Shown: positions 12,412 through 24,201, numbered from the stretch's first letter. The stretch: 64,000 bases of DNA from Margaritifera margaritifera (GCA_029931535.1 JAQPZY010001415.1:2074501-2138500), one strand, 5' to 3'. Program-made: numbers and translations. The notes: generated by a model not told the origin, from the sequence alone.

Positions 12412-12890
12412 TCCAGACATACTATATGGACTTGTCAATCATACAGACTTGTGAGTCATATGGACTTGTCGATCATATGGACTTAAATTTCATACAGACT
12501 AATGAGTCATATGGACTTACTAATCATACAGACTTATGAGTCATATGGACTTGTCGATCATATGGACTTAAATTTCATACAGACTAATGAGTCATATGGA
12601 CTTACTAATCATACAGACTAATGAGTCATATAGACTTAACAATCATACAGACTTATGAGTTGTATGGTCTTATCGATCAGATGGACTTAGTAATCATACA
12701 GACCTATCAGTCACGTGGACTTATTGATCATATGGACTTAGCAATCATAGAGACTTACGAGTCATATGGACTTAACAATCATAATGACCTATTGATTATA
12801 TGGAATGGTCAGTCATACAGACTTAAGAGTCTTATGGACTTAGCAATCATAATGACCTATTGATTATATGGAATGGTCAGTCATACAGAC
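12412..12890. repeat. Degenerate minisatellite, about 17 bp half-units, with an 86-bp duplication
   Basis: CATATGGACTTA and CATACAGACTTA half-units alternate. Segment 12452-12537 is repeated almost exactly at 12538-12623, a recent 86-bp duplication within an older, more diverged array. Confidence 0.85.
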
Positions 12891-13047
12891 GTACAGCATG
12901 TTCCCCAGATGCACAACTACTGTGCATAAAATTGTCAGTTATCAGTTATGTGGATACAATTCATGTCTCCCAATGAGTCCAGATAACTAATATTTGACTG
13001 TTTAAAAATAATATGTTTAAATGTGTGTATTCTTGTGTTTCTGGTAG

Positions 13048-13100
13048 ACAAGAAAGTTGTCCTTCAGAATCTTATTGCACGAGATGGCAAAAGTGATTTT
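13048..13100 (+). CDS. Candidate internal exon of an unidentified host gene
   Basis: A pyrimidine-rich stretch ending TTTCTGGTAG precedes a 53-bp open segment. In one frame it reads KKVVLQNLIARDGKSDF with one base borrowed from an upstream exon. If spliced at 13101 it joins in frame to the segment at 13529, giving continuous protein-like text. The donor there (GTGGTG) is weak. An alternative donor at 13092 (AAAA then GTGATT) would put the next exon in another, also open, frame. I recognise no family. Only the plus strand supports it, and no promoter or terminal exon was found. Confidence 0.3.
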
Positions 13101-13295
13101 GTGGTGTTTTTTTCAACTAGGTCACTGCTACCATTTCATATTTCATATCACTGAGTTACAGTTTCTAAACGGGATGTATCCCCATGAAACATTCGCTTCT
13201 GTAGTGATGCTGGCTATTGTAAGATGCTAATTTGTTCTGTAAATTGTTATCAAATGCTATTTATGCAACAAAAACATGACAAGTAATAGCACAAA

Positions 13296-13491
13296 TACCA
13301 TATACACTCGCAAATAAGTTAAAACCTATTGCAAACTGCATAGACCAAGACCTCTGGGTCTATGCAGTTTATTAGGGCTAATCAGTAGAACAAAACAACA
13401 TAGACCATGATCTTCTGGTGTATACCGCAATGGTAGATCAGGAATTATGTTGTTTGCAGTTGGACCCAACTTATACATGAGTATGTATTCT
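13296..13491. mobile_element. Double-hairpin MITE, copy 3
   Basis: The ends are ACCATATACACTCGCAAATA and the inverted TATACATGAGTATGTAT. The left hairpin has lost its central palindrome (GCATAGACCAAGACCTCT against GGGTCTATGC). The right hairpin retains CATAGACCATGATCTTCTGG against GTAGATCAGGAATTATG. It lies in the putative intron between the candidate exons and ends about 10 bp before the pyrimidine tract of the second. Confidence 0.78.
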
Positions 13492-13528
13492 AATTGTTGT
13501 TGTGTTTTTTTTCTTTCCATTTTACTAG

Positions 13529-13614
13529 GTGCGGTTTATCCAGAACATTACAGAATGGGCAGGGAAAAAGCCAGCTATATATCATGGTCATTTTTCCTAC
13601 ATAGATTTCAGCAA
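13529..13614 (+). CDS. Candidate internal exon of an unidentified host gene
   Basis: A strong acceptor (a 20-base pyrimidine-rich tract then TTTTACTAG) and a consensus donor (CAA then GTAAGA) bound an 86-bp segment. The preferred frame contains FIQNITEWAGKKPAIYHGHF, which has the composition of folded protein. A second frame (AVYPEHYRMGREKASY) is also open. I do not recognise the family. The 86-bp length would change phase by two bases. This is the best splice-bounded exon candidate on the plus strand, but no third exon could be linked to it. Confidence 0.4.
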
Positions 13615-14472
13615 GTAAGACTTTTCTCATTATACTCCAATCAGCTACATTATGGCAGCCCCACCCACCCCCATCATTAGTGTAAGGAGGTAATAGTGCT
13701 ACCCTTGTCCATCTGTTTGTCCATCCATTACACCTTCAAGTCCTTTCCCAATGCATTATCTGCTGCATGGTCATCCAACTTTGTGTATCAATACTTCTTG
13801 GTGAATATCACACCTTTACACCAAAAGGATATTAGCGTGACCAATATTTCACACGTCGGTGACTTCTGTTTACTTTTGCACTTACTGGTAAGTCTATTTC
13901 CTGTGTACATTAGCCAGCATAGTTATGTAGCTTTGTGTGTGGATGTGTTTTGATGAGTGCAACACTCTCCTATAAAATTGTTGTATCTGTTACTTATATT
14001 TTGTGCTTCATTAACTTTTAGATGCTTGTTTTGTGATTAAGTAATTTTTGGCATGGAATTCTAGGTTTTCGTTAGCAATCAGCAGAATTGCCGAAAGCAA
14101 TGTCATATTTCAGATGGTAATTCAAATTGGGAGATTTAGAATTTCAATTTTTGTCCTGTTGTCTGCCGTGTCGTAGTGTGATGTATATTTTCCAGGTTAA
14201 ATTATTGACAAAAGAGACTTAATTGCTCAAGGAAGAAACTTACAATTACAAGATGCAAAAAACTTTATTTATTGTCAGTAGTCTTGGTAACAAAAAAACA
14301 CTAGTTCTAGATGAGCTATTTTACCGACATGATATAAAACAATGATATATTAAAATGTACATGTACACAGATGGTACATATTTACAGTAAAATAATACAC
14401 ATCAAATACATTAAAATGCCAACAGTAACAACAGCTTAAAGGACAAACTACAGTATATACAGCATGCTGATA
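13615..14472. other. No recognisable feature (intron-like)
   Basis: T-rich sequence with short meaningless open frames. If the two upstream exons are real, this is intron. Confidence 0.45.
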
Positions 14473-15621
14473 CAATAGAACCTATCTTGAAAGACCACCC
14501 TTCTACCAGAAATAATGGTCTCAAGACAGGTGTTAGTACTGTATAATCAAGCAATCTGTACATTGAGAGCCATGTCTCTCAAGACAGGTATTAGTACTGT
14601 ATTATCAAGCAATCTGTACATTGAGAGCCATGTCTCTCAAGACAGGTGTTAGTACTGTATAATCAAGCAATCTGTGTATTGAGAGCCAGGTCTCTCAAGA
14701 CAGGTATTAGTACTGTATAATCAAGCAATCTGTACATTGAGAGCCATGTCTCTCAAGACTGGTGTTAGTACTGTATTATCAAGCAATCTGTACATTGAGA
14801 GCCAGGTCTCTCAAGACAGGTGTTAGTACTGTATAATCAAGCAATCTGTACATTGAGAGCCAGGTCTCTCAAGACAGGTGGTCTCATAGAATTTGTATCC
14901 CAAGACAGGTGTTAGTACTGTATAATCAAGCAATCTGTACATTGAGAGCCAGGTCTCTCAAGACAGGTATTAGTACTGTATAATAAAGCAATCTGTAAAT
15001 TGAGAGCCAGGTCTCTCAAGACAGGTGGTCTCATAGAATTTGTATCTCAAGACAGGTGGTCTCATAGAATTGGTCTCTCAAGACAGGTGGTCTCATAGAA
15101 TTGGTGTCTCAAGACAGGTGATCACATAGAATTGGTCTTTCAAGACAGGTGGTCTCATAGAATTGGTCTCTCAAGACAGGTGGTCTCATAGAATTGGTCT
15201 CTCAAGACAGGTGGTCTCATAGAATTTGTCTCTCAAGACAGGTGGTCACATAAAATTGGTCTCTCAAGACAGGTGGTCTCATAGAATTGGTCTCTCAAGA
15301 CTGGTGGTCTCATAGAATTGGTCTCTCAAGACAGGTGGTCTCATAGAATTGGTCTCTCAAGACAGGTGGTGACATAAAATTGGTCTCTCAAGACAGGTGG
15401 TCTCATAGAATTGGTCTCTCAGGACTGGTGGTCTCATAGAATTGGTCTCTCAAGACAGGTAGTCTCATAGAATTGGTCTCTCAAGACAGGTGGTCACATA
15501 GAATTGGTCTCTCAAGACAGGTGGTCTCATAGAATTGGTCTCTCAAGACAGGTGGTCTCATAGAATTGGTCTCTCAAGACAGGTGGTCTCATAGAATTGG
15601 TCTCAAGACAGGTTTTACTAT
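14473..15621. mobile_element. CAGTARAACC-ended element with two internally expanded minisatellites
   Basis: The left end (CAATAGAACCTATCTTGAAA, 14473) and right end (inverted TAGTAAAACCTGTCTTGAGA, ending 15621) match those at 6202-6571. The interior consists of about 8 copies of a 58-bp unit (14500-15013; TTAGTACTGTATAATCAAGC plus a GGTCTCTCAAGACAGG segment). It then passes into about 19 copies of a 31-bp unit (15013-15611; GTGGTCTCATAGAATT plus GGTCTCTCAAGACAG). Both units share the GGTCTCTCAAGACAG core, which lies near the right end of the sister element. No coding capacity. Confidence 0.75.
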
Positions 15622-17394
15622 ATACATTCTTGTCAATATTTTAAATAAAATATATGTAAATATATTATGATGTTTTTTTCGCTGTTTATTATGTTAGCAT
15701 GGTGTAACTAGAGTTTGGTTGCTGGTTGATCCTAAGGGTTTCGATTTCCCGATGACTCCCATACAGATTTATTGGCAGGGAAACTCTTGGATTGAACCAG
15801 AGAATTAGTCTGAGCATTCTGTCCTCCCTTAGGGAGGTGTCACTCATTTGCAATACACATAGGGTTTACATCACTGGGATGCAATAGGTTACAGGTTACC
15901 AGGTTCAGACTGTAAGGAAGAGACATAACTCTAAAATGCACAGGTATTATCTGGCTTGATTAAATGAGACAACACTCTGTATAGAAAATTACACATGTAA
16001 AGTTATACATTCTGGATATAAAATTACAAATAAAATTATTATATTCATTCAAGGCTTACCAACTTCATACAAAATTCTACAATTTCTGTCTTTCAAAATA
16101 TGATGTAAATGATCAAATATCGAATGAGCCAAAGGTAGCCAAAGTATACTTGAAATTTAGTAAGAACCCTATTGTTGTAACGAATGCTGAAATTGTTTTG
16201 TAGGAAATACAAAATATTGAATGTTTGACCCTACATGCTGATACATTGTGGTTTGTAACTTTAAAGGTATTTATTTCTAAAATTAATTATCATAGAGCAT
16301 GAAGTTGTCAGCAAAATTGTTTTGAACAATATTCTAATATTACTTTTATGAATAACATATAAATTCCTCAACAATCCATAAAACACTATATTTTACAAAA
16401 TCACCATAGAATAAAATGAACATATCAAAAGAGAAATTGAAATAATTTCCGCAATGTCCTCAAACCAATTTATATAGTTGCCGCATGAGAAGAGAAAACT
16501 TTAAAATGCACAAGTAGCAACTTTAAAATGTAATAAAAAGTAAATGTTTCTCGCCCATAAGGAAGAGACAACTCTAAAATGTACAGATATGATCTTGCCT
16601 CCCTTATGTGACTACTTATATAGAGCCTGAGACTTGGAATGCTTTCAACCCAGCTCCAAAAAAGGATGTAGGTTAGAGCAAATGGACGCAACCTTTCGCT
16701 GTGGAATTATGAGACTGTTGTATTAACTATGGTATAGCGCAATCCTTGTCGAAATTGGTCAGTCAGGTGAAGCTCATGTCACCTGACTTCAGAGTTTATG
16801 ACCTTCCCAACACTAATATATGTTTTCAACTTACTGATGTAAAGCGTGGAAGAATTTGCTAACATAAGTGAAAGGAACTCAGTTCTTATGTTTTCCTGCA
16901 TGTAGCATCTTATTGTACTTAAATTACTAACATAGAATATAGGAAGGACCACTGTAATATATTTCTGTAATGTTAAAAGTATCATAACGTTCAGCTACTA
17001 CACATATTCTACTTTTATAAAAATCATAAAAATTTGAGTCGTACAAATGAAAATTGGATTCTATGAAAAATTGTAGCAAATTCAATCCTAATACATTTAT
17101 GACACATCAAAGAAGGTGTACATCTGAAAATTTAGTTAAAAAATATGACAATTTTATTAGTAAAATGCATGCACAAAGGCCACATGTATATTAAAAATTA
17201 AGATATCAGGAAATTAGGGTACTTAAACTTTAAATTTTAACTAAGTAAATAAGTAAAATAAACAAAAAAATAAAAATAAGGACCAAAAAAAAGCAGGAAT
17301 TAAACCCCAAAAAAGTCAGTAAAATTTGATAAACATAAATCTGATTGCCACTGACTGACTACTAAATAAATCAACACAAGGCACATTTACATAG
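15622..17394. other. No recognisable feature; one small shared repeat
   Basis: AT-rich. A segment containing AAGGAAGAGACA and ACTCTAAAATG followed by ACAG occurs near 15914 and again near 16559, so a short dispersed repeat of unknown type is present twice. Nothing else recognised. Confidence 0.4.
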
Positions 17395-18133
17395 AGGCCT
17401 GATCAAGTTCAAATAAGTCTACTGAATACATTGACATCAGAGATTGTTCTTAGTTCATTGTTCAGGCAGTTTCATATGTTAGGAGCCTCAAAGAAAGCTT
17501 ATCGTACCTTGTGGCAGCTCTTGATATTATGGCCAAATTTTGCTGTCTGAAATAGCATTCATTTAATGTTACCAGATTATTCAAGTAATTTGCTGTTTTC
17601 TTGTTAAGTATCTTATATACTACAGTTGCCATGTATCTAAATCAACTCATATATATTGTAGGAAGATTTGCTTTCCTTAAAAGAGAAACATATGAGCTAT
17701 TAAAATCATCAAAAACCAATTTTAGTACCCTTTTCTGTCATTTTTCCATTATGTCATTATTTTCTTTGATGCAGGAATGAGGGGGCAATAATTAAAAATT
17801 TGACCTAATAAAGCAGTTGTAGATCATTAACATAATATTTGTGAATAAATACATGCAAGACATTTAATTGTTTTGATGCTCTCAGACAGATCATAGATAT
17901 GTGAATAAATACATGTATCAGTTGAGACATTGCAAGACATTTAATTGTCTTGCTGCTTTCAGACAGTTCTTAAATATGTTGTTGCGAAAATTTAGTTGAG
18001 AGTCAGTATTTACTCAGAGAAGTTTCACACAGTCCTCACTGAGTATTTCATAGTCCTCGGTGTGTAGATAAACCGATTTTCAGCATTTTTTGTTGTTGCC
18101 AAGAACAACAGTTTGGAATTTCTGGGGATTGAG
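17395..18133 (-). mobile_element. Decayed CR1/Jockey-like LINE, C-terminal part of ORF2
   Basis: Translated on the minus strand from 18133 downwards, the sequence gives in shifting frames TANGMHLNPQKFQTVVLGNN, then KAARQLNVLQCL, then LKLVFDDFNSSYVSLLRKAN (partly my frame choice), then VYKILNKKTANYLNNLVTLN. This order (a residue block ending VVLG, a QLN segment, a C-terminal thumb and tail) matches the end of CR1/Jockey-type reverse transcriptase ORFs. Frameshifts and stops are frequent, and a local duplication lies around 17850-17970. The N-terminal reverse transcriptase and endonuclease are absent; the 29-bp array takes their place upstream. Confidence 0.6.
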
Positions 18134-18512
18134 ATGCATACCATTAGCTGTCAATTAGTCAATTGCATACCATTAGCTATAAATTAGTCAATTGCATACC
18201 ATTAGCTATAAATTAGTCAATTGCATACCATTAGCTATAAATTAGTCAGTTGCATACCATTAGCTGTCAATTAGTCAATTGCATACCATTAGCTGTCAAT
18301 TAGTCAATTGCATACCATTAGCTATAAAATAGTCAGTTGCATACCATTAGCTGTCAATTAGTCAATTGCATACCATTAGCTATAAATTAGTCAATTGCAT
18401 ACCATTAGCTATAAATTAGTCAATTGCATACAATTAGCTATAAATTAGTCAATTGCATACCATTAGCTATAAATTAGTCAATTACATACAATTAGCTGTA
18501 TACTAGTCAGTT
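18134..18512. repeat. Minisatellite, 29 bp unit, about 13 copies, LINE-derived
   Basis: The unit contains ATACCATTAGCTATAAATTA then GTCAATTGC. On the minus strand it reads as the start of the adjacent LINE fragment (LTANGM), and the last copy is continuous with that LINE reading. The array therefore arose by tandem duplication of LINE coding sequence. Confidence 0.9.
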
Positions 18513-18994
18513 AGTATATTGCTCTCATTTTGTAAACAGATTTGAGATTTTTGTTATCTTTATGGATATAAGAGATGGTGTTGTCATCAGTGTAATTATA
18601 CAGTGTTGTTTGTTTAGTGGAGTACAAAATGAAATATATACCATATTTACCATATATATTTGGACACCATAAAAGTTAGAACACCCTCAGTTATTTTTTT
18701 AAATAATTTTTTAATGCACTGTAAGTTTTGGGACATTTCAGTTCAGACATTTTTTTTCTTCTCATGACAAAAGGTTTGGGACATTTGCACTGTGGGCTTC
18801 TTCCGTGGTCAGAGTTTGTTCAGCTGGTATGACTGTAGTTAATTATCTCTTTTATTAATCCCTAATCTCCAATCAGGTTGACTGGGGCAAGGTGTAAGCA
18901 GAAAAGGCCTAAAAGTACTTAGGAGTTGAGTAAACAGCTTGATTTGCTGTTTAGATAAATACAAATGTTATATACTGACACCTATTGCATAACA
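18513..18994. other. No recognisable feature
   Basis: AT-rich spacer without identifiable element. Confidence 0.45.
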
Positions 18995-19209
18995 TACCGT
19001 ATATACTCACATATAAACTGATACTAACAGTAAACTGCATTGACCCAGATCTGCCATCACATCTGACAGATCTGGGTCTATGCAGTTTGTAAGGACTAAT
19101 CAATAGAACAAATAACATAGACCCTGATCTGCTGTCACATTATGCGACGGCAAATCAGGGTCTATGTTGTTTGCATTTGGACCCGGCTTATACGCGAATA
19201 TATACGGTA
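18995..19209. mobile_element. Double-hairpin MITE, copy 4 (best-preserved ends)
   Basis: The ends are CCGTATATACTCACATATAA and inverted CCGTATATATTCGCGTATAA, each next to TA, so a TA target duplication fits. The left hairpin pairs GACCCAGATCTGCC with GACAGATCTGGGTC. The right hairpin pairs ATAGACCCTGATCTGC with GCAAATCAGGGTCTAT around a CACATTATGCGACG loop. About 213 bp, no coding capacity. Confidence 0.85.
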
Positions 19210-19294
19210 ATTTCATTATTGCGAGTGCACTGTATTATGGCAAAGCCACTTACATCAATGAAAATAGTTATTCAGCAATTACAATTACATTAGG

Positions 19295-19386
19295 TACCAT
19301 AGCCAGCAGAATGGTTGCTGTCATAAGCATGAAAAGCATGGCTACCATAGCCAGCAGAATGGTTGCTGTCATAAGCATGAAAAGCA
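19295..19386. repeat. Tandem duplication, 48 bp unit, 2 copies
   Basis: TACCATAGCCAGCAGAATGG starts at 19295 and again at 19343, and the 44-bp segments are identical. Confidence 0.9.
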
Positions 19387-19389
19387 AGT

Positions 19390-20616
19390 GCTAAACAACT
19401 TTTTGATTCAGAAAGTGACCAATAACTTTAAATGATCATGTTGGTTGTATCATTTTGCAAGCACAGTTGTGGTAATTTGAGTTACTGTGATGTCTGCATA
19501 GGTGAGAGTAAAATCCACATTTCTTTTTGATCTTTTACTTGTTTCTGTGTGTCTTTGTTAATAAACAGAGAGGAAAAAAAAGCCAAGAAAAGAAGAGCAA
19601 AGAATAAAATAAAATTTCCGTATTAGGTGCAGCATTAGTTTGGAGGCGGTGGTGACAATTTAGAGTCTTGGAACGAATTTTCCAGGTGAATTTGTTTAGT
19701 TCCTCAGTTTTGTGACAAGGAATAGTTGTTTTTTTATAGACCCAAGATATACAGTAATTATGATAATGTACTGTTAAATCAGTGAATTATTAGCTTGAAA
19801 GAAAAATGTTTTAGAGAAAACAGGAATCCTGTATTAAAAGATGGGTGGATAATTGAAGAGAAATATACTTAAAAAATTAGAGCAAAATTTTACATAAATG
19901 TCAAACTCCAGAGCTGTATGTCACGCATCTCTGAGAATCTGCTTGTGTGATCATGGACCCAAGTGTCAAAATATATCGGACATCCTGGGTGTTGCCACTG
20001 GGTCTTTTTCCTACTCCCATGAACTTAAACCTGGGTCATAAGTTGGAAACTATTGAGATCCCCAGCCACAAACCATATAAAAACTTACTGGGCATGAAAA
20101 GAAAAATGTATACTTGTAATTTACATTACCCCCAGGTATTCATCCTTACTACCCAAGTTGGGTTATAACTTAAAAATTATCAAGATCCCCACCTTATAAC
20201 CATATAAATATATAATTCATGAGCATGAATAAATGAATGCACATCCCAACTGGCATGTGCCCTCGGGGCAATCCAGACCCTCAGGGATCTACCGAAGAGG
20301 CTCAAACTTGGGGTGGTGGTCAAAACAGGAAAGCATAGGGATATGTTTTACAAACATGGGATTCTTGTTCATTTTCTTTCAAACAGGAATGCTGCAAAGG
20401 CAAGACTAAGCAGCTATAATATTATGTGTGATATTTTTCCAGTGTGTATTGTATTATATTTAATCATAAATTGTAACCACAAACAACCCAAACTACTATC
20501 ATTACCCCAGATAAGGCAAATATACATGTAGCAGGTTTTTATAACCTAAAATTTCACATTTTGCATACTTGATAAGAAAAACTTCAACAGAGATACAGTT
20601 TCTACAATAAAAATGT
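19390..20616. other. No firm feature; one weak exon-like segment
   Basis: AT-rich. Near 20364-20386 a pyrimidine-rich tract ending TTTCAAACAG precedes an open segment (NAAKARLSSYNIM), an exon-like pattern with no good donor. Nothing else recognised. Confidence 0.35.
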
Positions 20617-20834
20617 ACCATATATACTCACGTATAAACCAATACAAACTGCAAACTGCATAGTCCCAGATCTGCCATCGCATAATGCGCCGGCAGATCT
20701 GGGTCTATGCAGTTTGTAAGTACTAATCAGTAGAACAAACAACATAGACCCTGATCTGCTGGTGCATTATGCGACGGCAGATCAGGGTCTGTGTTGTTCG
20801 CATTTGGACCTGGCTTATACGTGAGTATATATTT
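20617..20834. mobile_element. Double-hairpin MITE, copy 5
   Basis: The ends share ATATATACTCACGTATA in inverted orientation. The left hairpin has arms CAGATCTGCCATCGCATAAT and its complement closed by GGCAGATCTGGGTCTATGC. The right hairpin has ACCCTGATCTGCTGGTGCA paired with CGGCAGATCAGGGT. It is the clearest example of the two-hairpin layout. Confidence 0.85.
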
Positions 20835-21385
20835 GGAAATGAACTGGGCGGATTTCAGTTTTACCACTTTGCCACTTTGCCGCTTTATAATGCTAACTCA
20901 ACTCCATAATGCATTGGCGGATCCAGGTATATGGTGTTCTTTTAAAATGCCAATAATAAGTAGAGACAAAAATCAGATCATGCAGCAGAAGATCTGAGCC
21001 TTCACGGCTCCCTGTTAAAGGTACATTACAACAATAAATGTAAAAATATGGTACCCCCTGATGCTTACAGTTTGTGCAAAGTTTTATATTTTACCTTCAG
21101 TATTGACTGCTTCTAGGTATTTCAATTCATATTTGTCTTATGTAAACTTTATTTGAAATGGAACAGATTGCAGTCAAGAGCATCATCACATTATGTCATT
21201 GATTATGAACAGGCATGTACACTTCATAAGCAATGAGTCATTTACTTTTGGGTAACAAATGATTGACTTTCTGCATGTGCATGGTTAATGTTACCATAAA
21301 CATCCATTTAAAAATGATGGCTTATTATGGGAATTTACTTTTTCTGCCACAATGACATAATAAAATAAAATGTATGAATACATTT
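20835..21385. other. No recognisable feature
   Basis: AT-rich spacer; no coding or transposon signature. Confidence 0.45.
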
Positions 21386-21577
21386 GCAGAAATAACACCA
21401 TAATGCAGAAATACCACCATAATGCGGAAATAACACCATAATCCAGAAATAACACCATAATACAGCAATAACACCATAATACAGAAATAACACCATAATG
21501 CAGCAATAACACCAAAATCCAGAATAACACCATAATACAGCAATAACACCATAATACAGAAATAACACCATAATGCA
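21386..21577. repeat. Minisatellite, about 19 bp unit, about 10 copies
   Basis: AAATAACACCATAATGCAG recurs with variants in the final four bases (GCAG, CCAG, ACAG, GCGG) and one 1-base deletion. Confidence 0.92.
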
Positions 21578-21628
21578 GATGAAGTTTTGCCATGTATATT
21601 TATTGTTGATATACTCTATTACTTTTGT

Positions 21629-22674
21629 TACATGGTACAGTACTATCTGTTCATGGTACAGTACTATTTGTACATGGTACAGTACTATCTGTACATGGTT
21701 TAGTACTATTTGTACATGGTGCAGTACTATCTGTGCATCGTGCAGTACTATTTGTACATGGTACAGTACTATTTGTACATGGTACAGTACTATTTGTGCA
21801 TGGTACAGTACTATCTGTTCATGGTGCAATACTACATGTTCATGGTGCAGTACTATCTGTTCATGGTGCAGTACTATTTGTACATGGTACAGTACTATTT
21901 GTACATGGTACAGTACTATCTGTTCATGGTACAGTACTATTTGTACATGGTACAGTACTATCTGTTCATGGTACAGTACTATTTGTACATGTTACAGTAC
22001 TATCTGTTCATGGTACAGTACTATTTGTACATGGTACAGTACTATCTGTTCATGGTGCAGTACTATCTGTTCATGGTGCAGTACTATTTGTACATGGTAC
22101 AGCACTATTTCTACATGGTACAGTACTATTTTGTACATGGTACAGTACTATCTGTTCATGGTGCAGTACTATTTGTACATGGTACAGTACTATTTGTACA
22201 TGGTACAGTACTATCTGTTCATGGTACAGTACTATCTGTTCATGGTGCAGTACTATTTGTACATGGTACAGTACTATCTGTACAAGGTGCAGTACTATTT
22301 GTACAGGGTACGATACTATTTGTAATGGTACATTACTTTTTGTACATGGTACTGTTTGTACAGGGTACAATAATATTTGTACAAGACACAATACTATTTG
22401 TACAGGGTACAATACTATTTGTACATGGTACAGTACTGTTTGTACATGGCACAGTATTATTTGTGCATAGTACAGTACTGTTTGTACAAGGTAAAGTACT
22501 ATTTATACAGGATACAATACTAGTTGTACAGGTTGCAATGCTATTGTACATGGTACAGTACTACCGGTATTTGTACTTTGTACAATACTGTTTGTACTTT
22601 GTACAATACTGTTTGTACATGGTACAATACTATGTGTACATGGTACAGTACTGTTTGTACATCATACAGTACCA
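21629..22674. repeat. Minisatellite, 21 bp unit, about 50 copies
   Basis: CATGGTACAGTACTATTTGT is the core of a 21-bp unit with CTGTTC/TTGTAC alternation. The right third (after 22,260) is more diverged. The unit is a multiple of 3 without stops, so several frames on both strands stay open for up to 327 codons (a YYLYMVQ-type heptapeptide). GTACAGTAC palindromes recur throughout. Confidence 0.95.
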
Positions 22675-24201
22675 TTTCACTTCATTTATCTGAAACTCGA
22701 GCTTGTGCAGTTGTAAATTTTGAGTGGTGCATTTATGTTGAGCACCACCCACAAGAAAATGTGTAACATACATCAGTACAAATAACAAAAAAGTATTCTT
22801 GTCAGTGCCTGTATTAGTAATTTTAAACTTTTTTTTGGTCTCATTATGGCTTGCTGAAAATGGCAAATTTTGGTTGACTGATTTAGGACCAGCTGGAAGC
22901 TTGTTCTCCACACAGGTAAACCAAAGAGGACATGATGGAGAATAGTCATTGTGCTAAGTGATCTTCCTATATAAATAAAGTATGGTAGCAGAAGTACATG
23001 GTTCTCAATAGATTTAAAAACTGAAGAGTCATTTGACCCTTGTCTTCATAATCTTGAGAGTCAAAATGGAAATCCCAAGAGTCAAAATTGAATTCTCAAT
23101 AATCATTAGTTTTTGACAGTCATGAACCCATAGCTGGAATTGTTTGTTATTCATGGAGCAAACTGATGTTTACAATTTCTTGTCATGTTGAATAAGGAGA
23201 AACACTTGTACAGTATTTTGTAAGAAACAGACAAGCAAACAATGAGACAGACATGCCCATTGCTGATTTTTGTATAAGTGATTCTCTTTCAAATTATGTA
23301 TGTATGTATATTTGGTATATTGAACAGAAAAAGGATTATTTTATACTTGATTATATTTTTTAACTTCTCAACATATTCAATTTTTAACTCTTCAAATAAT
23401 TTTTTTTGCAAAATATATACCCAAACAACTATGAAAGTTATGTATGAATCAAATATCTAATTCTATATCATAACCAATTCAATCCTATCATGCCTGAAAC
23501 TAATGCATCAAACCACATGAACAAGGCATATTCAGCGGGTTGGAATGATCATCACTGGTAGGTCATTTCTGAGACTGAATCACAGAAAAGAAAATATACT
23601 TCTTTGAGCCATTTTGATTTAACAGTTCACAGTTTTGTCTATTTGATAATAATGTGATGGGCAATCAAACAAATGCTGATATTTGATCAAAAGTTTATTC
23701 AATCAAGTCATAATTGATTCCCTTTTCCTCTAACCATCATAAAGGTCGAAGATAATCTCAAAACAATTTAATCTTGATTCAGTTATGCCCACCTAGGCAT
23801 GGCATCAGTGACCTGTTAGCTCCACCCAGTTCATATTGATTTTACATTGGTACAGTATTATTGGCTGATATGGTAAACAGTAAGCTAGCAAATGTCGATC
23901 ACTGGCGCATACAGTAACTTTTTTATGGACAGAGCACGCTTAGTAAGAAATTATGCCAGAGGTAAATCAAGGGTAATTAAGGCAGATGCTCTGGTCCTAA
24001 TCAACATGCGTCATAAAAACACAGAGATTATAATTTCCTTGGGTCAGAAATGGGTCACATTTAAATTCCAAGCGTCAAAACCCGAGGGTAAGTGTCCATT
24101 AAGGACCCAGGTAATATTAGTATTTTGTATGATGAATGAAGCTTCAAATCATCTGCTAGTACTGACTTTGCTAAAAAAGAGTTTGTAGTTTGTTGGACTT
24201 T
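22675..24201. other. No firm feature; unrecognised ORF at 23892-24188
   Basis: AT-rich. A 98-codon plus-strand open frame (MSITGAYSNFFMDRARLV at the start, SLGQKWVTFKFQASKPEGK inside) has a donor-like GAGGGTAAGTG in the middle near 24087. I do not recognise it, and no homologue-like motif is evident. Confidence 0.3.

Noticed and set aside
21573..22693. Overlapping plus-strand open frames of 250-327 codons
   Set aside because: All three come from the 21-bp array; the heptapeptide changes with frame and has no non-repeat domain.
22855..22920. Micro-exon between GATTTAG and CACAG/GTAAAC
   Set aside because: Only 29 bp, several frames possible, and nothing to connect it to; too weak to annotate.
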